Counted from the first letter of the stretch, positions 1 through 7,101 are shown. The stretch: DNA of 36,096 nucleotides from an uncultured Gemmatimonadota bacterium (GCA_946887295.1 CAMPKP010000017.1:1-36096); one strand, 5' to 3'. Translations and numbers: made by a program. Notes: generated by a model from the sequence alone, not told the origin.

Positions 1-218
1 ACGCGGCCAAGCATTACATCACATACCTCTGGTCGGGCGCCAGCGGGACCACGGTCGATATGTACCGGAACGGCAAGCTGGTCAAGAACACGCCCAACGA
101 CGGGCGTCAGACGACGGCGCACAATGCCACCGGAACGTCCACGTATCGGCTGAAGATCTGTCTGGCGGGAAGCACCACCGCGTGCTCGGCCGAGCGGACG
201 CTGACGCTCAGCAACTAA
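1..218 (+). CDS. C-terminal fragment of a secreted protein, Ig/fibronectin-like domain (5' end outside window)
   Basis: Reading frame 3 is open from the window edge to a TAA at 216-218 and gives about 71 residues. The visible part has the pattern W-S-G-A-S-G-T-T-V-D-M-Y-R-N-G, then N-D-G, then Y-R-L-K-I-C-L-A-G-S-T-T-A-C-S. This is the pattern of the small beta-sandwich domain often found at the C-terminus of secreted bacterial subtilisin-like proteases and other exported hydrolases. The two cysteines (in KIC and AC-S) are typical of that domain. The catalytic part lies outside the window, so naming the enzyme would be a guess. A strong hairpin terminator follows about 55 bp downstream, so this is the last gene of its transcript. 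Confidence 0.75.
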   Translation, partial: AAKHYITYLWSGASGTTVDMYRNGKLVKNTPNDGRQTTAHNATGTSTYRLKICLAGSTTACSAERTLTLSN

Positions 219-273
219 GTCGGTCGGTGGCCTCGGACTCGGCAGCGAGTCCGGAACGCTGTCTTCCACAAAC

Positions 274-310
274 ACCGAGCCCCCGCGCTGCGGGGGCTCG
301 GTCGTCTATT
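274..310 (+). terminator. Strong rho-independent-type terminator after the secreted-protein gene
   Basis: A perfect 13-bp GC-rich stem (274-286 with 290-302) closes on a 3-nt loop, followed by a short T-rich stretch (GTCGTCTATT). It lies 55 bp after the upstream TAA and before the tRNA-like remnant. It isolates the left-hand gene from what follows. Confidence 0.8.
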
Positions 311-316
311 GATCGT

Positions 317-354
317 ATCGATTGACCCTGGAGGATTCGAACCTCCGTCAATCG
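317..354 (-). pseudogene. Detached 3' end of tRNA-Gln (T-arm plus acceptor strand), attachment-site-like
   Basis: Positions 317-346 match 1724-1753, the 3' end of the intact tRNA-Gln plus 5 bp of its flank, at 29 of 30 positions and in the same orientation. Read on the minus strand it carries a complete T-arm (GGAGG-TTCGAAT-CCTCC) and the 3' acceptor strand. No D-arm, anticodon arm or 5' acceptor strand follows, so it is not a functional tRNA. The single mismatch (A325 against G1732) makes CGATTGAC at 319-326 complementary to GTCAATCG at 347-354, so the fragment folds as a two-part hairpin. A duplicated tRNA 3' end in direct orientation is the usual scar of site-specific integration into a tRNA gene. 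No integrase gene is seen here. Confidence 0.65.
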
Positions 355-467
355 TCAAGGCGGTGCAGGCGCCCACCGAGGAGCGCTCCGTGCAGGTTCT
401 TGCGCGCCGAAAGACTGAGAGGTAGCCGAATTCGGATAGGGGTAAACCCGGACCCTCGAATCAGAAC

Positions 468-496
468 TTGACAAAGCCGCCGGGTCGCGACAACTC
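468..496 (+). promoter_or_regulatory. Possible sigma-70-type promoter of the M8 peptidase gene
   Basis: A perfect -35 hexamer TTGACA lies at 468-473. A 17-bp spacing puts CAACTC at 491-496 in the -10 position, which is a poor match. The element lies about 75 bp before the chosen start codon, after the terminator and tRNA remnant, which is where a promoter is needed. Only the -35 part is convincing. Confidence 0.3.
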
Positions 497-561
497 CTTT
501 CGGCGCACACCGCCTGGTGTGCCGAAGCAAACCTTCCCTTGTCGTGTTCGTCCCAATCGCC

Positions 562-566
562 GGAGG
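562..566 (+). promoter_or_regulatory. Ribosome binding site fixing the TTG start of the M8 peptidase
   Basis: GGAGG lies 5 nt before TTG at 572. It favours this start over the upstream in-frame TTG at 539, which has no such site and would place residues in front of an otherwise normal lipoprotein signal. Confidence 0.75.
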
Positions 567-571
567 TTCCT

Positions 572-1534
572 TTGCCTCGCTTCCGTCTTGGATGGGCGTC
601 CCTTGGCGCCCTCACCCTCGCCGCATGCATGGATAGTCAGTCACCCGAGGATTCTCCTTCGACGCCGTCGACGCCACCCGGTACCTCGTTGCCCGTGATG
701 GAAACGATGCGACTGGCGGGGACGACCGCCAACATCACCGCCGGCTACACCATCACCCTGCGGTTCATCAACCCACCGACGGCCGACCAGCGCCGGTTCT
801 TCGAGACCGCCGCCGCCAAGTGGCAGACCATCCTGGTGGGCGATGTCCCCGACGCATCCGGCACCATTCCGGCCCGGTCGTGCGGCAACAGCATCAAGAC
901 GCCGGTCTTCACGGGTACGGTGGACGACATCCTGATAGACGTTCTGCTCGAGCCGATCGACGGCCCCGGCGCGGTGCTGGGGTCGGCGGGCCCGTGTCTG
1001 GCGCGGAACGCGGATCTATTGTCCCTGTATGGCATCATGCGCTTCGATACCGACGATCTGGCATTCCTCCAGCAGAACAACGTGCTGGACGAGGTCGTGG
1101 TGCACGAGATGGGGCACGTACTCGGCATCGGAACGCTGTGGAGCTTTGGCCGCACGCTTCTGCAGGGCACCGCGGCGGATCCCCGGTTCGTGGGGCCCAA
1201 CGCGATCGGGGGCTTCCACGAGGTCGGAGGCCGCGGCGCGACCATTCCGGTGGAGGAGGACGGCGGACCGGGGACCCGGTTCGGCCACTGGGATGACGAG
1301 ACCTTCGACACCGAGCTGATGACCGGCTTCATCGGACTGGGCGCGAGCCCGCTGAGTGTGATGACGGTCGGCTCGATGGCCGATCTGGGGTACGTGGTGA
1401 ACAACGGCGCCGCTGATGACTACCGGGTGCGGGGCCGCCAGGAGCGGGTGGACGACGAGGAGGCCACCGCCACGGTGCGAATCGACCTGGCCGGACGGGA
1501 GCAGCTGATTCGGCCGCTGGCGGTAGTCAAGTAG
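572..1534 (+). CDS. Leishmanolysin-like (peptidase M8 family) zinc metallopeptidase lipoprotein
   Basis: A 320-residue lipoprotein peptidase. The TTG start at 572 gives a signal peptide ending in the lipobox L-T-L-A-A-C (Cys19), so the mature protein should be lipid-anchored outside the cytoplasmic membrane. The zinc site is H178-E-M-G-H182 followed by V-L-G-I-G-T-L-W, with a likely third ligand His239 in F-G-H-W-D-D-E. A Met-turn (E-L-M-T-G, Met250) lies after it. This order of zinc-binding motif, long insert with third His, and Met is that of metzincins of the leishmanolysin type found in many bacteria. A substrate cannot be told from sequence. The gene stands alone on the plus strand, between the tRNA-Gln remnant and the intact tRNA-Gln on the other strand, and may be cargo of a small insertion. 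Its C-terminus (R-x-R-G-R-Q-E-R-V onward) is charged and probably not catalytic. Confidence 0.85.
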   Translation: MPRFRLGWASLGALTLAACMDSQSPEDSPSTPSTPPGTSLPVMETMRLAGTTANITAGYTITLRFINPPTADQRRFFETAAAKWQTILVGDVPDASGTIPARSCGNSIKTPVFTGTVDDILIDVLLEPIDGPGAVLGSAGPCLARNADLLSLYGIMRFDTDDLAFLQQNNVLDEVVVHEMGHVLGIGTLWSFGRTLLQGTAADPRFVGPNAIGGFHEVGGRGATIPVEEDGGPGTRFGHWDDETFDTELMTGFIGLGASPLSVMTVGSMADLGYVVNNGAADDYRVRGRQERVDDEEATATVRIDLAGREQLIRPLAVVK

Positions 1535-1555
1535 TCGGCCGAGCAGAGTGTCTCG

Positions 1556-1606
1556 CGATTGCAAGCAAATGGCGTCCGGAGAACGGGCGCCATTTGCTTG
1601 CAATCG
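1556..1606. terminator. Perfect 19-bp hairpin downstream of the M8 peptidase gene
   Basis: The arms at 1556-1574 and 1588-1606 are exact reverse complements (CGATTGCAAGCAAATGGCG), with a 13-nt loop. It starts 21 bp after the peptidase stop. There is no T-run on either side, so it may be an rho-assisted or bidirectional terminator or an mRNA 3'-end stabiliser. The stem is richer in A/T than its surroundings, which is unusual here. Confidence 0.6.
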
Positions 1607-1637
1607 TTCGAAGCATCTGAGCCCTTAGAGGATATGC

Positions 1638-1659
1638 AAAAGGCGCCACCGCGGCGCCT
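1638..1659 (-). terminator. Rho-independent terminator of the pdxJ-ispE-tRNA-Gln transcript
   Basis: Read on the minus strand, AGGCGCC (1659-1653) pairs with GGCGCCT (1647-1641) across a 5-nt loop. The stem runs straight into TTTT (1641-1638). It lies about 70 nt after the 3' end of tRNA-Gln and fits as the end of that transcript. Confidence 0.7.
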
Positions 1660-1723
1660 CCTGCACGGCGCACATCATAGCAGGGCATGAACGGCCCGTC
1701 CGGGGGGCGTCTAGGAGGGAGAG

Positions 1724-1753
1724 ATCGATTGGCCCTGGAGGATTCGAACCTCC
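1724..1753 (-). repeat. Direct-repeat partner of 317-346 (3' end of intact tRNA-Gln)
   Basis: This 30-bp stretch covers the T-arm and 3' acceptor strand of tRNA-Gln plus 5 bp beyond the gene. It is matched at 29 of 30 positions by 317-346, 1407 bp away in the same orientation. The identity beyond the tRNA boundary argues for duplication and not for simple tRNA family similarity. Confidence 0.7.
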
Positions 1754-1799
1754 ATTAACGGATCCAAAGTCCGCTGTCCTGCCATTGGACGAAGGGCCA
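1729..1799 (-). tRNA. tRNA-Gln (anticodon TTG)
   Basis: A full cloverleaf is visible on the minus strand in 71 nt. The 7-bp acceptor TGGCCCT/AGGGCCA carries discriminator A. The D-arm is GTCC/GGAC. The anticodon stem GCGGA/TCCGT encloses loop CTTTGGA, anticodon TTG. The T-arm is GGAGG-TTCGAAT-CCTCC. The CCA end is not encoded. It starts 14 bp after the ispE stop codon on the same strand and is probably cotranscribed with it. An ispE/tRNA-Gln neighbourhood is seen in various bacteria. Confidence 0.95.
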
Positions 1800-1813
1800 C
1801 TGCGCCTGGCAAT

Positions 1814-2707
1814 CTATATCGGCTCCGGTCCCTGCGGCGGGGTCGCCAGCGTCTGGACGGGGGTGAGCGCGCCATGCTTCCGGCCCAGCATCATGCGGGC
1901 ATCCTCACGGTCACCGGCCGAGCGATAGACGGCGAAGAGCGTGGAGCCCGAGCCCGTCATCCGGCAGACCAGCGGGCGGGTGCCGGCAAGCGCCTCGAAC
2001 GCGGCCCGGATCCGCGGATGCCGCCCGAAGGCGGCGGACTCGAAGTCGTTGCCGGCCATCCGCCCGATGTCGCCCCAGGTGGCGAGAGCGTCGAGGTCGA
2101 GCGCGACCGCGCCGCGCCGGTGGCCCGAGGGCCGGTCCTGGTCCACCCACGCGTATGCCTCGGCGGTAGAGATCGAGACCGGCGGCGTGAGCAGCAGCGC
2201 GGGTGCGGGCGGAAGGGGCGGGAGGCGGAGCAACCGTTCCCCGTGCCCCCACGCGAGCGCGAGAGGCGCGCCCGCGAGGAAGAAGGCCACGTCGCTGCCG
2301 AGCCGCGCGGCGAACTGCAGCAGCTCGTGACGGGGAACCGCGTTGCCGGCAAGCCGGTTCACGGCGAGCAGCGCGGCGGCCGCGTCGCTCGATCCGCCGC
2401 CCAGGCCGGCGCGCACCGGGATCCGCTTGGTCAAGGCAAGATGAACCGCGAACCGGTCGCCGGTCGCCGCGAGGACCGCTGCTGCCGCCCGGAGCGCGAG
2501 ATTTTCGCCCGGCGGCCCCAGCTCGGCGCCCTCCACCTCTATCGTGACGCCGCGCCCCTCGCGCCGCTCCGCTCGAAGCTCGTCCGCGAGATCCACCAGA
2601 CAGAAGAGCGTCTCCAGCCCGTGGAAGCCGTCGGCCTCGCGTGCCATCACCCGGAGGAACAGGTTGAGCTTCGCGTGGGCCGGCAGCCGCACCGCCGTGT
2701 CGGTCAC
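1814..2707 (-). CDS. ispE: 4-diphosphocytidyl-2-C-methyl-D-erythritol kinase IspE
   Basis: A cytoplasmic GHMP kinase of 297 residues that phosphorylates CDP-methylerythritol in the MEP route to isoprenoid precursors. The N-terminus has the family's P-A-H-A-K-L-N-L-F-L-R-V (residues 9-20). The ATP-binding GHMP motif P-V-R-A-G-L-G-G-G-S-S-D-A-A is at about 97-110. The C-terminal GHMP motif appears as M-T-G-S-G-S-T-L-F-A. Length is normal. The GTG start at 2707 overlaps the TGA of the upstream membrane-protein gene by 4 bp (GTGA), which indicates translational coupling. tRNA-Gln follows directly. The long in-frame extension upstream is only the shadow of the preceding gene. Confidence 0.95.
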   Translation of the reverse strand: MTDTAVRLPAHAKLNLFLRVMAREADGFHGLETLFCLVDLADELRAERREGRGVTIEVEGAELGPPGENLALRAAAAVLAATGDRFAVHLALTKRIPVRAGLGGGSSDAAAALLAVNRLAGNAVPRHELLQFAARLGSDVAFFLAGAPLALAWGHGERLLRLPPLPPAPALLLTPPVSISTAEAYAWVDQDRPSGHRRGAVALDLDALATWGDIGRMAGNDFESAAFGRHPRIRAAFEALAGTRPLVCRMTGSGSTLFAVYRSAGDREDARMMLGRKHGALTPVQTLATPPQGPEPI

Positions 2708-3741
2708 GGCCGCGAGATGCCCCGCAGGTCGCTCAGCTCCACCGGCGTGCGGGCCAGCGACCAGGCACCCGCCAGCGTGATGGGGATGAAGGTTGCGCCA
2801 TGGTAGGCGATGGCATAGGACGACGCGACGTCGTTCGGGATGCCGTAGAGGGCCAGCGCCGCCACGATGGCGGCCTCGAACTGACCCACGAAGCCCGGTG
2901 TGAGCTGCACCGAGATCCCGATCACGAGCACGCCCTGCATGAGCAGCGCCCCTCCGAAACCGACCGGAATGTCGAAGGCTGCGAAGCTCACCCACAGCGC
3001 CAGCGCGTTCATGGTCCAGAGGGCGATCGACCAGGCGATGACGCCCGCCAGCAGCGCGGGCGACCGCAGGGAAGCCAGGCCCTGGCGAAAGCCCTCGATG
3101 GTCACGATCAGCCGCTCGGTCAGTCGCCCCTGCGGGAGGAGCCGGCGCACCAGGCGCTCGGACGTCTCGGGAAAGGCGACGATCGCCACGGCGACCAGCA
3201 GCGCACCGAGCGACAGCAGGCCGGCTACCTGCGCCGCGCGAGCCAGCGAGACTCCGCCCACCACCACTCCCGCTGGCAGGTCGGAGGCGAGGAGGCCGAC
3301 GGCCAGCAGGCCGATCACGGCCAGACCGTCGAACACCCGCTCCACGGCGATCGACGACATCGTGGCCGTGAGACGCGCGCCCGAGAGCTTCGTCGCCGCG
3401 AAGACCCGCACCAGCTCGCCGGCCCGGAAGGGCAGGAGGTTGTTCGCCATGAAGCCGATCGCCGTGGCATGCCACAGCGGCCACGGCTTCAGGGGCGCGC
3501 CCGACTCGTCGCGCAGGAGCAGTCGCCAGCGGATGAGCCGCATGGGAAACGTCAGGGAGGCCAGCAGCACGCCGAACGCCAGGGGCCAGGGGTCCGAGCT
3601 GCGGATCTGGCGGACTACCTCGTCGAGGTGCACCCCGCGGAATGCCCAGAGGAGGAGCGCGATGGCGAGCGCTCCTCCGACGATGCCGGCCACGATTCGC
3701 CGGCCGCCCGAGCGGGCGGCCGGTGCGTCAGGATTCGTCAA
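2704..3741 (-). CDS. YbhN/UPF0104-type flippase-like integral membrane protein (lysylphosphatidylglycerol synthase TM-region family)
   Basis: A polytopic membrane protein of about 345 residues. Hydrophobic segments recur through the whole length, starting with an N-terminal helix (V-A-G-I-V-G-G-A-L-A-I-A-L-L-L-W). Family marks are R-L-I-R-W-R-L-L-L, the segment N-N-L-L-P-F-R-A-G-E-L-V-R and the C-terminal Q-L-T-P-G-F-V-G-Q-F-E-A-A. The family resembles the membrane half of MprF; members are linked to lipid transfer or flipping, and the substrate here is unknown. No clear ribosome site helps. I chose the TTG at 3741, inside the end of the upstream gene, but GTG at 3693 (329 residues) is nearly as good. 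It sits between a signalling-like gene and ispE, so it may serve polyprenyl-linked or envelope lipids; that is inference. Confidence 0.8.
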   Translation of the reverse strand: MTNPDAPAARSGGRRIVAGIVGGALAIALLLWAFRGVHLDEVVRQIRSSDPWPLAFGVLLASLTFPMRLIRWRLLLRDESGAPLKPWPLWHATAIGFMANNLLPFRAGELVRVFAATKLSGARLTATMSSIAVERVFDGLAVIGLLAVGLLASDLPAGVVVGGVSLARAAQVAGLLSLGALLVAVAIVAFPETSERLVRRLLPQGRLTERLIVTIEGFRQGLASLRSPALLAGVIAWSIALWTMNALALWVSFAAFDIPVGFGGALLMQGVLVIGISVQLTPGFVGQFEAAIVAALALYGIPNDVASSYAIAYHGATFIPITLAGAWSLARTPVELSDLRGISRP

Positions 3742-5398
3742 GCGCGAGGGGGACGAGATCGAGCAGCTCCTGCAGCAGCGGACGGATCGCGGCGATGTCC
3801 GAGACGCCGGCGAGCTCCGCCGCCAGCCTCTGGCGCACCGCCGCGGCCCGCTCGAGGGCGGAGCGGCCGCGATAGCACAGCGACTCGATGGCCACCGGGT
3901 CGGTGGCGGGCTCGGGCCGGCCGAGCAGGACCTCGATGGACGCCGGGACCGAGCCGCGCTCGCGCTGGAGTCGCTCCAGCGTCCGGAAAGTCGATTCCAG
4001 GCTGCTTCCCCCCTCGGACGCGGACGCGGCATCGGGCGCGAGGCTCGCGATGGGGACCACGTCTCCCTCGGGCTCGGAAGACGCATCGTACTGCAGGGAC
4101 TCGATCGGTACCACATCGGCGTCCGGCGTGGGGGCGGGCTGTGCTTCCGCGCCACCGCCGCGAGCCACATCGAGCTCGTTCGCCACGTCGAGGATGCGGC
4201 GGGACACCTGCATCCTGTCGCCCGCATCGGCCACGGACCGCAGCAGCTCGCCGGCAGCCTTGAGCCTGGACACCAGCTCGTCGGTGGAGCGGCTGGCGAG
4301 CCCGGCCGCAAGCGCCTCGCGGGTGGAGCGGGCGAACACCGCGAGCGCGCCCGCGACGGGGTCGGGACCCGGAACGCTCGCCGCCCGCAGGGCTCCGATC
4401 AGATGATAGAGCCGGAGGTCGCGCTCGGTCGCGGAGCCGGCGCGGGAGATGAGATCGGCGATCTGGCAGAGATGCTCGCCATGGCTCACCAGCTCGAGCG
4501 GCCCGAGCGGACCCGGGGCCTCGAACTGCGGCTGCCCGGGCGGCGGCGTGTAGGGCGATGGATCGCCCTCGTGATAGAGGGCCTCGATCGGGACGACGTC
4601 GCGCTCCACCGCGAAGGCCCGCAGCAGGAGGTCGGTGAAGATTCGGGCCTCCTCGGCGTCGGGGTCGGGGCGGCCGTGCTCCGCGATGTCGCGGGAGAGC
4701 CGGGTGAGCGCGATCGCCGCCGCGGCCATGACCTCGTGGACGCCGGGCGGCGGGGCGAAGAGCCGGGTGAGGTCGCCCACGGCCAGCTCGATGCCGTCGA
4801 GGATCTCGGGGAGGGGAACCAGCTCGCTCAGCTCGGCGAGTCCGCGAAGCGACTGCATCCGGCGGATCACCGTATAGAGCGGCTCCCGCTCGCCGGGGGC
4901 CAGCTGAAGCGCCCGTGCCGCCCGATCGAGCGCGCTCGCGATCAGGGCGCCCTCCCGGCCGACGAAGGCGCGCACACCCGCATTCAGCTCGCCCTGGTGT
5001 CCGCGCGCCTCGCCGGGCTCCTGGGCCGCGCGGCCGGCGAGGGTCTCCAGGGAGAGGGCGAGCTTCCCCGCGCGCACCGTGTCGCCGTCGTCCCACTCAC
5101 GCACCCGGCGCACCAGCAGGCGAAACTCCTCGATGGCCTGCGCCACCTGCTCCCGGCAGGCGGGATCCCAGCTGCGGCGGCCTTCCCGCAGCGCCCGGGC
5201 CACCGATTCCATGCCGCCGGCGGCCCTGGCGATCGCCTGCTGCGAGGCCATCAGCGCGGAGCCCCGCAGCACCCGGCTCGCTCGGAGGAAGTCTTCGGCG
5301 GGGGGCGCGTCCTCGCGCCGGGTGAGCGACTCGAGCCGGTCGAGGCACTCGCCGGCTTCGAGCGCGAAGAAATCCGCGGCCGCGAGGGGGTTGGTCAT
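3728..5398 (-). CDS. CheA N-terminus-like protein with two degenerate Hpt boxes and four short repeated motifs
   Basis: A 556-residue, mostly helical cytoplasmic protein without signal or membrane segment. Residues 36-56 (L-R-A-S-R-V-L-R-G-S-A-L-M-A-S) have the layout of an Hpt phosphotransfer helix, but the phosphate-accepting His is replaced (Arg42). A second box at 179-190 (R-R-M-Q-S-L-R-G-L-A-E-L) has Gln182 in that place and is followed by the usual L-D-G-I-E-L-A-V-G-D-L. A short motif is repeated at residues 267 (DVVPIEALY), 428 (DVVPIESLQY), 446 (DVVPIASL) and 500 (DPVAIESLCY), the last leading into a C-terminal helix. These repeats look like docking peptides. I infer a scaffold derived from chemosensory Hpt proteins and not an active phosphotransferase. 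It is the second gene of the pdxJ operon, 13 bp after pdxJ. Confidence 0.65.
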   Translation of the reverse strand: MTNPLAAADFFALEAGECLDRLESLTRREDAPPAEDFLRASRVLRGSALMASQQAIARAAGGMESVARALREGRRSWDPACREQVAQAIEEFRLLVRRVREWDDGDTVRAGKLALSLETLAGRAAQEPGEARGHQGELNAGVRAFVGREGALIASALDRAARALQLAPGEREPLYTVIRRMQSLRGLAELSELVPLPEILDGIELAVGDLTRLFAPPPGVHEVMAAAAIALTRLSRDIAEHGRPDPDAEEARIFTDLLLRAFAVERDVVPIEALYHEGDPSPYTPPPGQPQFEAPGPLGPLELVSHGEHLCQIADLISRAGSATERDLRLYHLIGALRAASVPGPDPVAGALAVFARSTREALAAGLASRSTDELVSRLKAAGELLRSVADAGDRMQVSRRILDVANELDVARGGGAEAQPAPTPDADVVPIESLQYDASSEPEGDVVPIASLAPDAASASEGGSSLESTFRTLERLQRERGSVPASIEVLLGRPEPATDPVAIESLCYRGRSALERAAAVRQRLAAELAGVSDIAAIRPLLQELLDLVPLALDES

Positions 5399-5411
5399 CG
5401 CCCGTAAGCTA

Positions 5412-6137
5412 TCAAGTGCGGGGGCCCTTCACCAAGCGGAGCATCTCCTCGACCGCCTGGCGCATTCCCACCATCACGGCCCGGCTCACCACGCTGTGCC
5501 CGATGTTGAGCTCCTCGATCTCGGGGATGGAGGCCACCGGGACGACGTTCAGGTAGGTGAGGCCGTGACCGGCGTGGACGAAGAGTCCCATGTCCGCCGC
5601 GTGCCGCGCGGCCCGGCGCAGCTCCTCCAGCGCCTCGTCGCTCCGGCGCCAGGTGTTGGAGTACCGACCGGTGTGCAGCTCGACCGCAGGCACGCCGAGG
5701 TCCTTGGCGGCGTCCAGCATGGCGGGATCGGGATCCACGAACAGGCTGACCCGGATGCCGGCTTCGTCGAGACGGCGGATGGTGTCCCGGAGCCGTCTGC
5801 CCTGAAGCCGGAGATCGAGGCCGCCCTCCGTGGTGACCTCTTCCCGGCGCTCGGGAACCAGAGTGGCCTGGTAGGGACGGAGCCGGACGGTGATCCCGAC
5901 GATCTCCTCGCCGGCGGCGAGCTCGACGTTGAGCACCCGCACGGCGGGCCGCATCCGCTCGAGATCGTGGTCCTGAATGTGGCGGCGGTCCTCCCGCAGG
6001 TGCGCCGTGATGCCGTCGGCGCCCGCGGCCTCGCAGAGGAGCGCCGCCTCCAGCGGGTCGGGCTCGTCGGTGCGCCGCGCCTGCCGCACCGTCGCGACAT
6101 GGTCCACGTTGATGTAGAGCCGCATGCTCGCCGTCAT
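5412..6137 (-). CDS. pdxJ: Pyridoxine 5'-phosphate synthase PdxJ
   Basis: Makes pyridoxine 5'-phosphate (vitamin B6) from 3-amino-2-oxopropyl phosphate and 1-deoxyxylulose 5-phosphate, in the cytoplasm. The 241-residue product has the family's [15 protein letters not shown] start, [10 protein letters not shown], the V-E-L-H-T-G-R-Y segment and the C-terminal H-A-G-H-G-L-T-Y and E-E-L-N-I-G-H-S phosphate-binding parts. It covers the full family length. Start at 6137 (M-T-A-S-M-R-L-Y) or at the second Met (6125) cannot be separated, as neither has a clear ribosome site. It heads the minus-strand operon that runs to ispE and tRNA-Gln. One substrate, deoxyxylulose phosphate, is shared with the pathway that IspE serves, so the two ends of the operon are metabolically linked. 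Confidence 0.95.
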   Translation of the reverse strand: MTASMRLYINVDHVATVRQARRTDEPDPLEAALLCEAAGADGITAHLREDRRHIQDHDLERMRPAVRVLNVELAAGEEIVGITVRLRPYQATLVPERREEVTTEGGLDLRLQGRRLRDTIRRLDEAGIRVSLFVDPDPAMLDAAKDLGVPAVELHTGRYSNTWRRSDEALEELRRAARHAADMGLFVHAGHGLTYLNVVPVASIPEIEELNIGHSVVSRAVMVGMRQAVEEMLRLVKGPRT

Positions 6138-6196
6138 TGCCCGGGGTATGTAGAGGGATTAACTTCGCAGCCTAACCTCTGCCACGTGAGACACTT

Positions 6197-6664
6197 GTGA
6201 TCAAGCCGCGCTGGTTCGTGCTCGCCGCCGTTCTCACCGCGTGCGGCGGGAGCTCCACTCCCTCCACCGTGGCGCCCTCCAACTCGGCCAAGGGCGCGGT
6301 CGAAAGCTTCATGCTGGCGGTCGCCGACAGCAATCTCGCCGGGATGGCGAACGTGTGGGGCACCAGCGCCGGCCCCGCCAGCCGCACCGGACAGCCGTCC
6401 GATTACCAGCGGCGCGTCGCCATCATGCAGGCATACCTCCGCAACGAGTCCCATCGCATCGTCTCCGACACCCCGGATGCAGCCGGCACGCGCAGCGCGC
6501 TGCAGGTCGAGATCCGGCGCCAGCTCTGCTCCTGGGTGGTTCCGTTCACGGCCGTCAAGCTGGGCGACGGGTCGTGGGTCGTGAGCCAGGTGGACCTGAC
6601 TGCAGCCGGAAATCCGGCTCGCCCCTGCGTGCCGGGCGGCGTGCAGCAGGACACCACCAGCTAG
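6197..6664 (+). CDS. Small lipoprotein of unknown function
   Basis: A 155-residue protein with a lipoprotein signal: M-I-K-P-R-W, a hydrophobic core, and lipobox V-L-T-A-C with Cys16. A Gly/Ser/Thr/Pro linker follows. The rest (from about residue 30, A-K-G-A-V-E-S-F-M-L-A-V-A-D-S-N) is an alpha+beta stretch resembling NTF2-like/SnoaL-like small domains (A-V-E-S-F-x-x-A-V-A-D near the N-terminus, strands V-V-P-F-T-A-V-K-L and G-S-W-V-V-S-Q-V-D near the end); this resemblance is tentative. Two other cysteines (in Q-L-C-S and R-P-C-V) could pair outside the cytoplasm. The GTG start at 6197 is the only one that gives a proper signal. It is divergent from pdxJ and convergent with the epimerase gene, and belongs to no operon. 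Confidence 0.7.
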   Translation: MIKPRWFVLAAVLTACGGSSTPSTVAPSNSAKGAVESFMLAVADSNLAGMANVWGTSAGPASRTGQPSDYQRRVAIMQAYLRNESHRIVSDTPDAAGTRSALQVEIRRQLCSWVVPFTAVKLGDGSWVVSQVDLTAAGNPARPCVPGGVQQDTTS

Positions 6665-6705
6665 TCGTGGGGCGCGGGAACCTTCCCTGCCGCCCGTTGT
6701 TATCT

Positions 6706-7101
6706 TTATTCGGTCAGCTCGAGCAGTATGCCCTCGGTCGCCTTCGGATGCACGAAGGCGATCCTTCGGCCGCCCGCCCCGACGCGGGGCGTCTCGTCGA
6801 GGAGCCGGTAACCGGCGGCCTTGCAGGTGGCGAGAGCCGCGTCGAGGTCGGCCACCCGGTAGCAGACGTGGTGAATTCCGGGCCCGCGCCGGGCCAGAAA
6901 CCGGGCGATGGGCCCGTCGGCGTCCCTCGGAGCCAGCAGCTCCACTTCGGACTCGCCGAACGGCAGGGCCACGATGGTGGCCCCATCGGCGACCTCCGGG
7001 GGATGGGGCTCGAGGCCCAGCACGTCCCGATAAAAGGCGAGCGCCGCGCCGATGTCAGGCACGGCGATTCCCACATGAGCGATGCGGGGGAGATCCGCCA
7101 A
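6706..7101 (-). CDS. mce: Methylmalonyl-CoA epimerase (VOC/glyoxalase superfamily)
   Basis: Interconverts (S)- and (R)-methylmalonyl-CoA in propionate and branched-chain catabolism, in the cytoplasm. The 131-residue product has two paired beta-alpha-beta-beta-beta halves: R-I-A-H-V-G-I-A-V-P-D-I at the start and G-P-G-I-H-H-V-C-Y-R-V-A-D-L in the middle. Probable metal ligands are His9, Glu54 (S-E-V-E-L-L), His78 and Glu128 (G-I-L-L-E-L-T-E). Length is normal for the enzyme. The TTG at 7101 is preceded at 5 nt by GGAGGG, which decides the start; the longer open frame upstream runs through trxA and is a shadow. No mutase is in the window, so the assignment rests on sequence alone; another VOC dioxygenase-like role cannot be excluded. 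Confidence 0.85.
   Translation of the reverse strand: MADLPRIAHVGIAVPDIGAALAFYRDVLGLEPHPPEVADGATIVALPFGESEVELLAPRDADGPIARFLARRGPGIHHVCYRVADLDAALATCKAAGYRLLDETPRVGAGGRRIAFVHPKATEGILLELTE

Noticed and set aside
317..354. A second complete tRNA at the tRNA-like fragment
   Set aside because: Only the T-arm and 3' acceptor strand match. No D-arm, anticodon stem or 5' acceptor partner follows on the minus strand.
2900..5407. Long plus-strand open frame (about 835 codons) opposite the membrane-protein and Hpt-like genes
   Set aside because: It is antisense to three genes with clear family features; high GC leaves few stop codons, and its translation is Arg/Ser/Ala-rich without family motifs.
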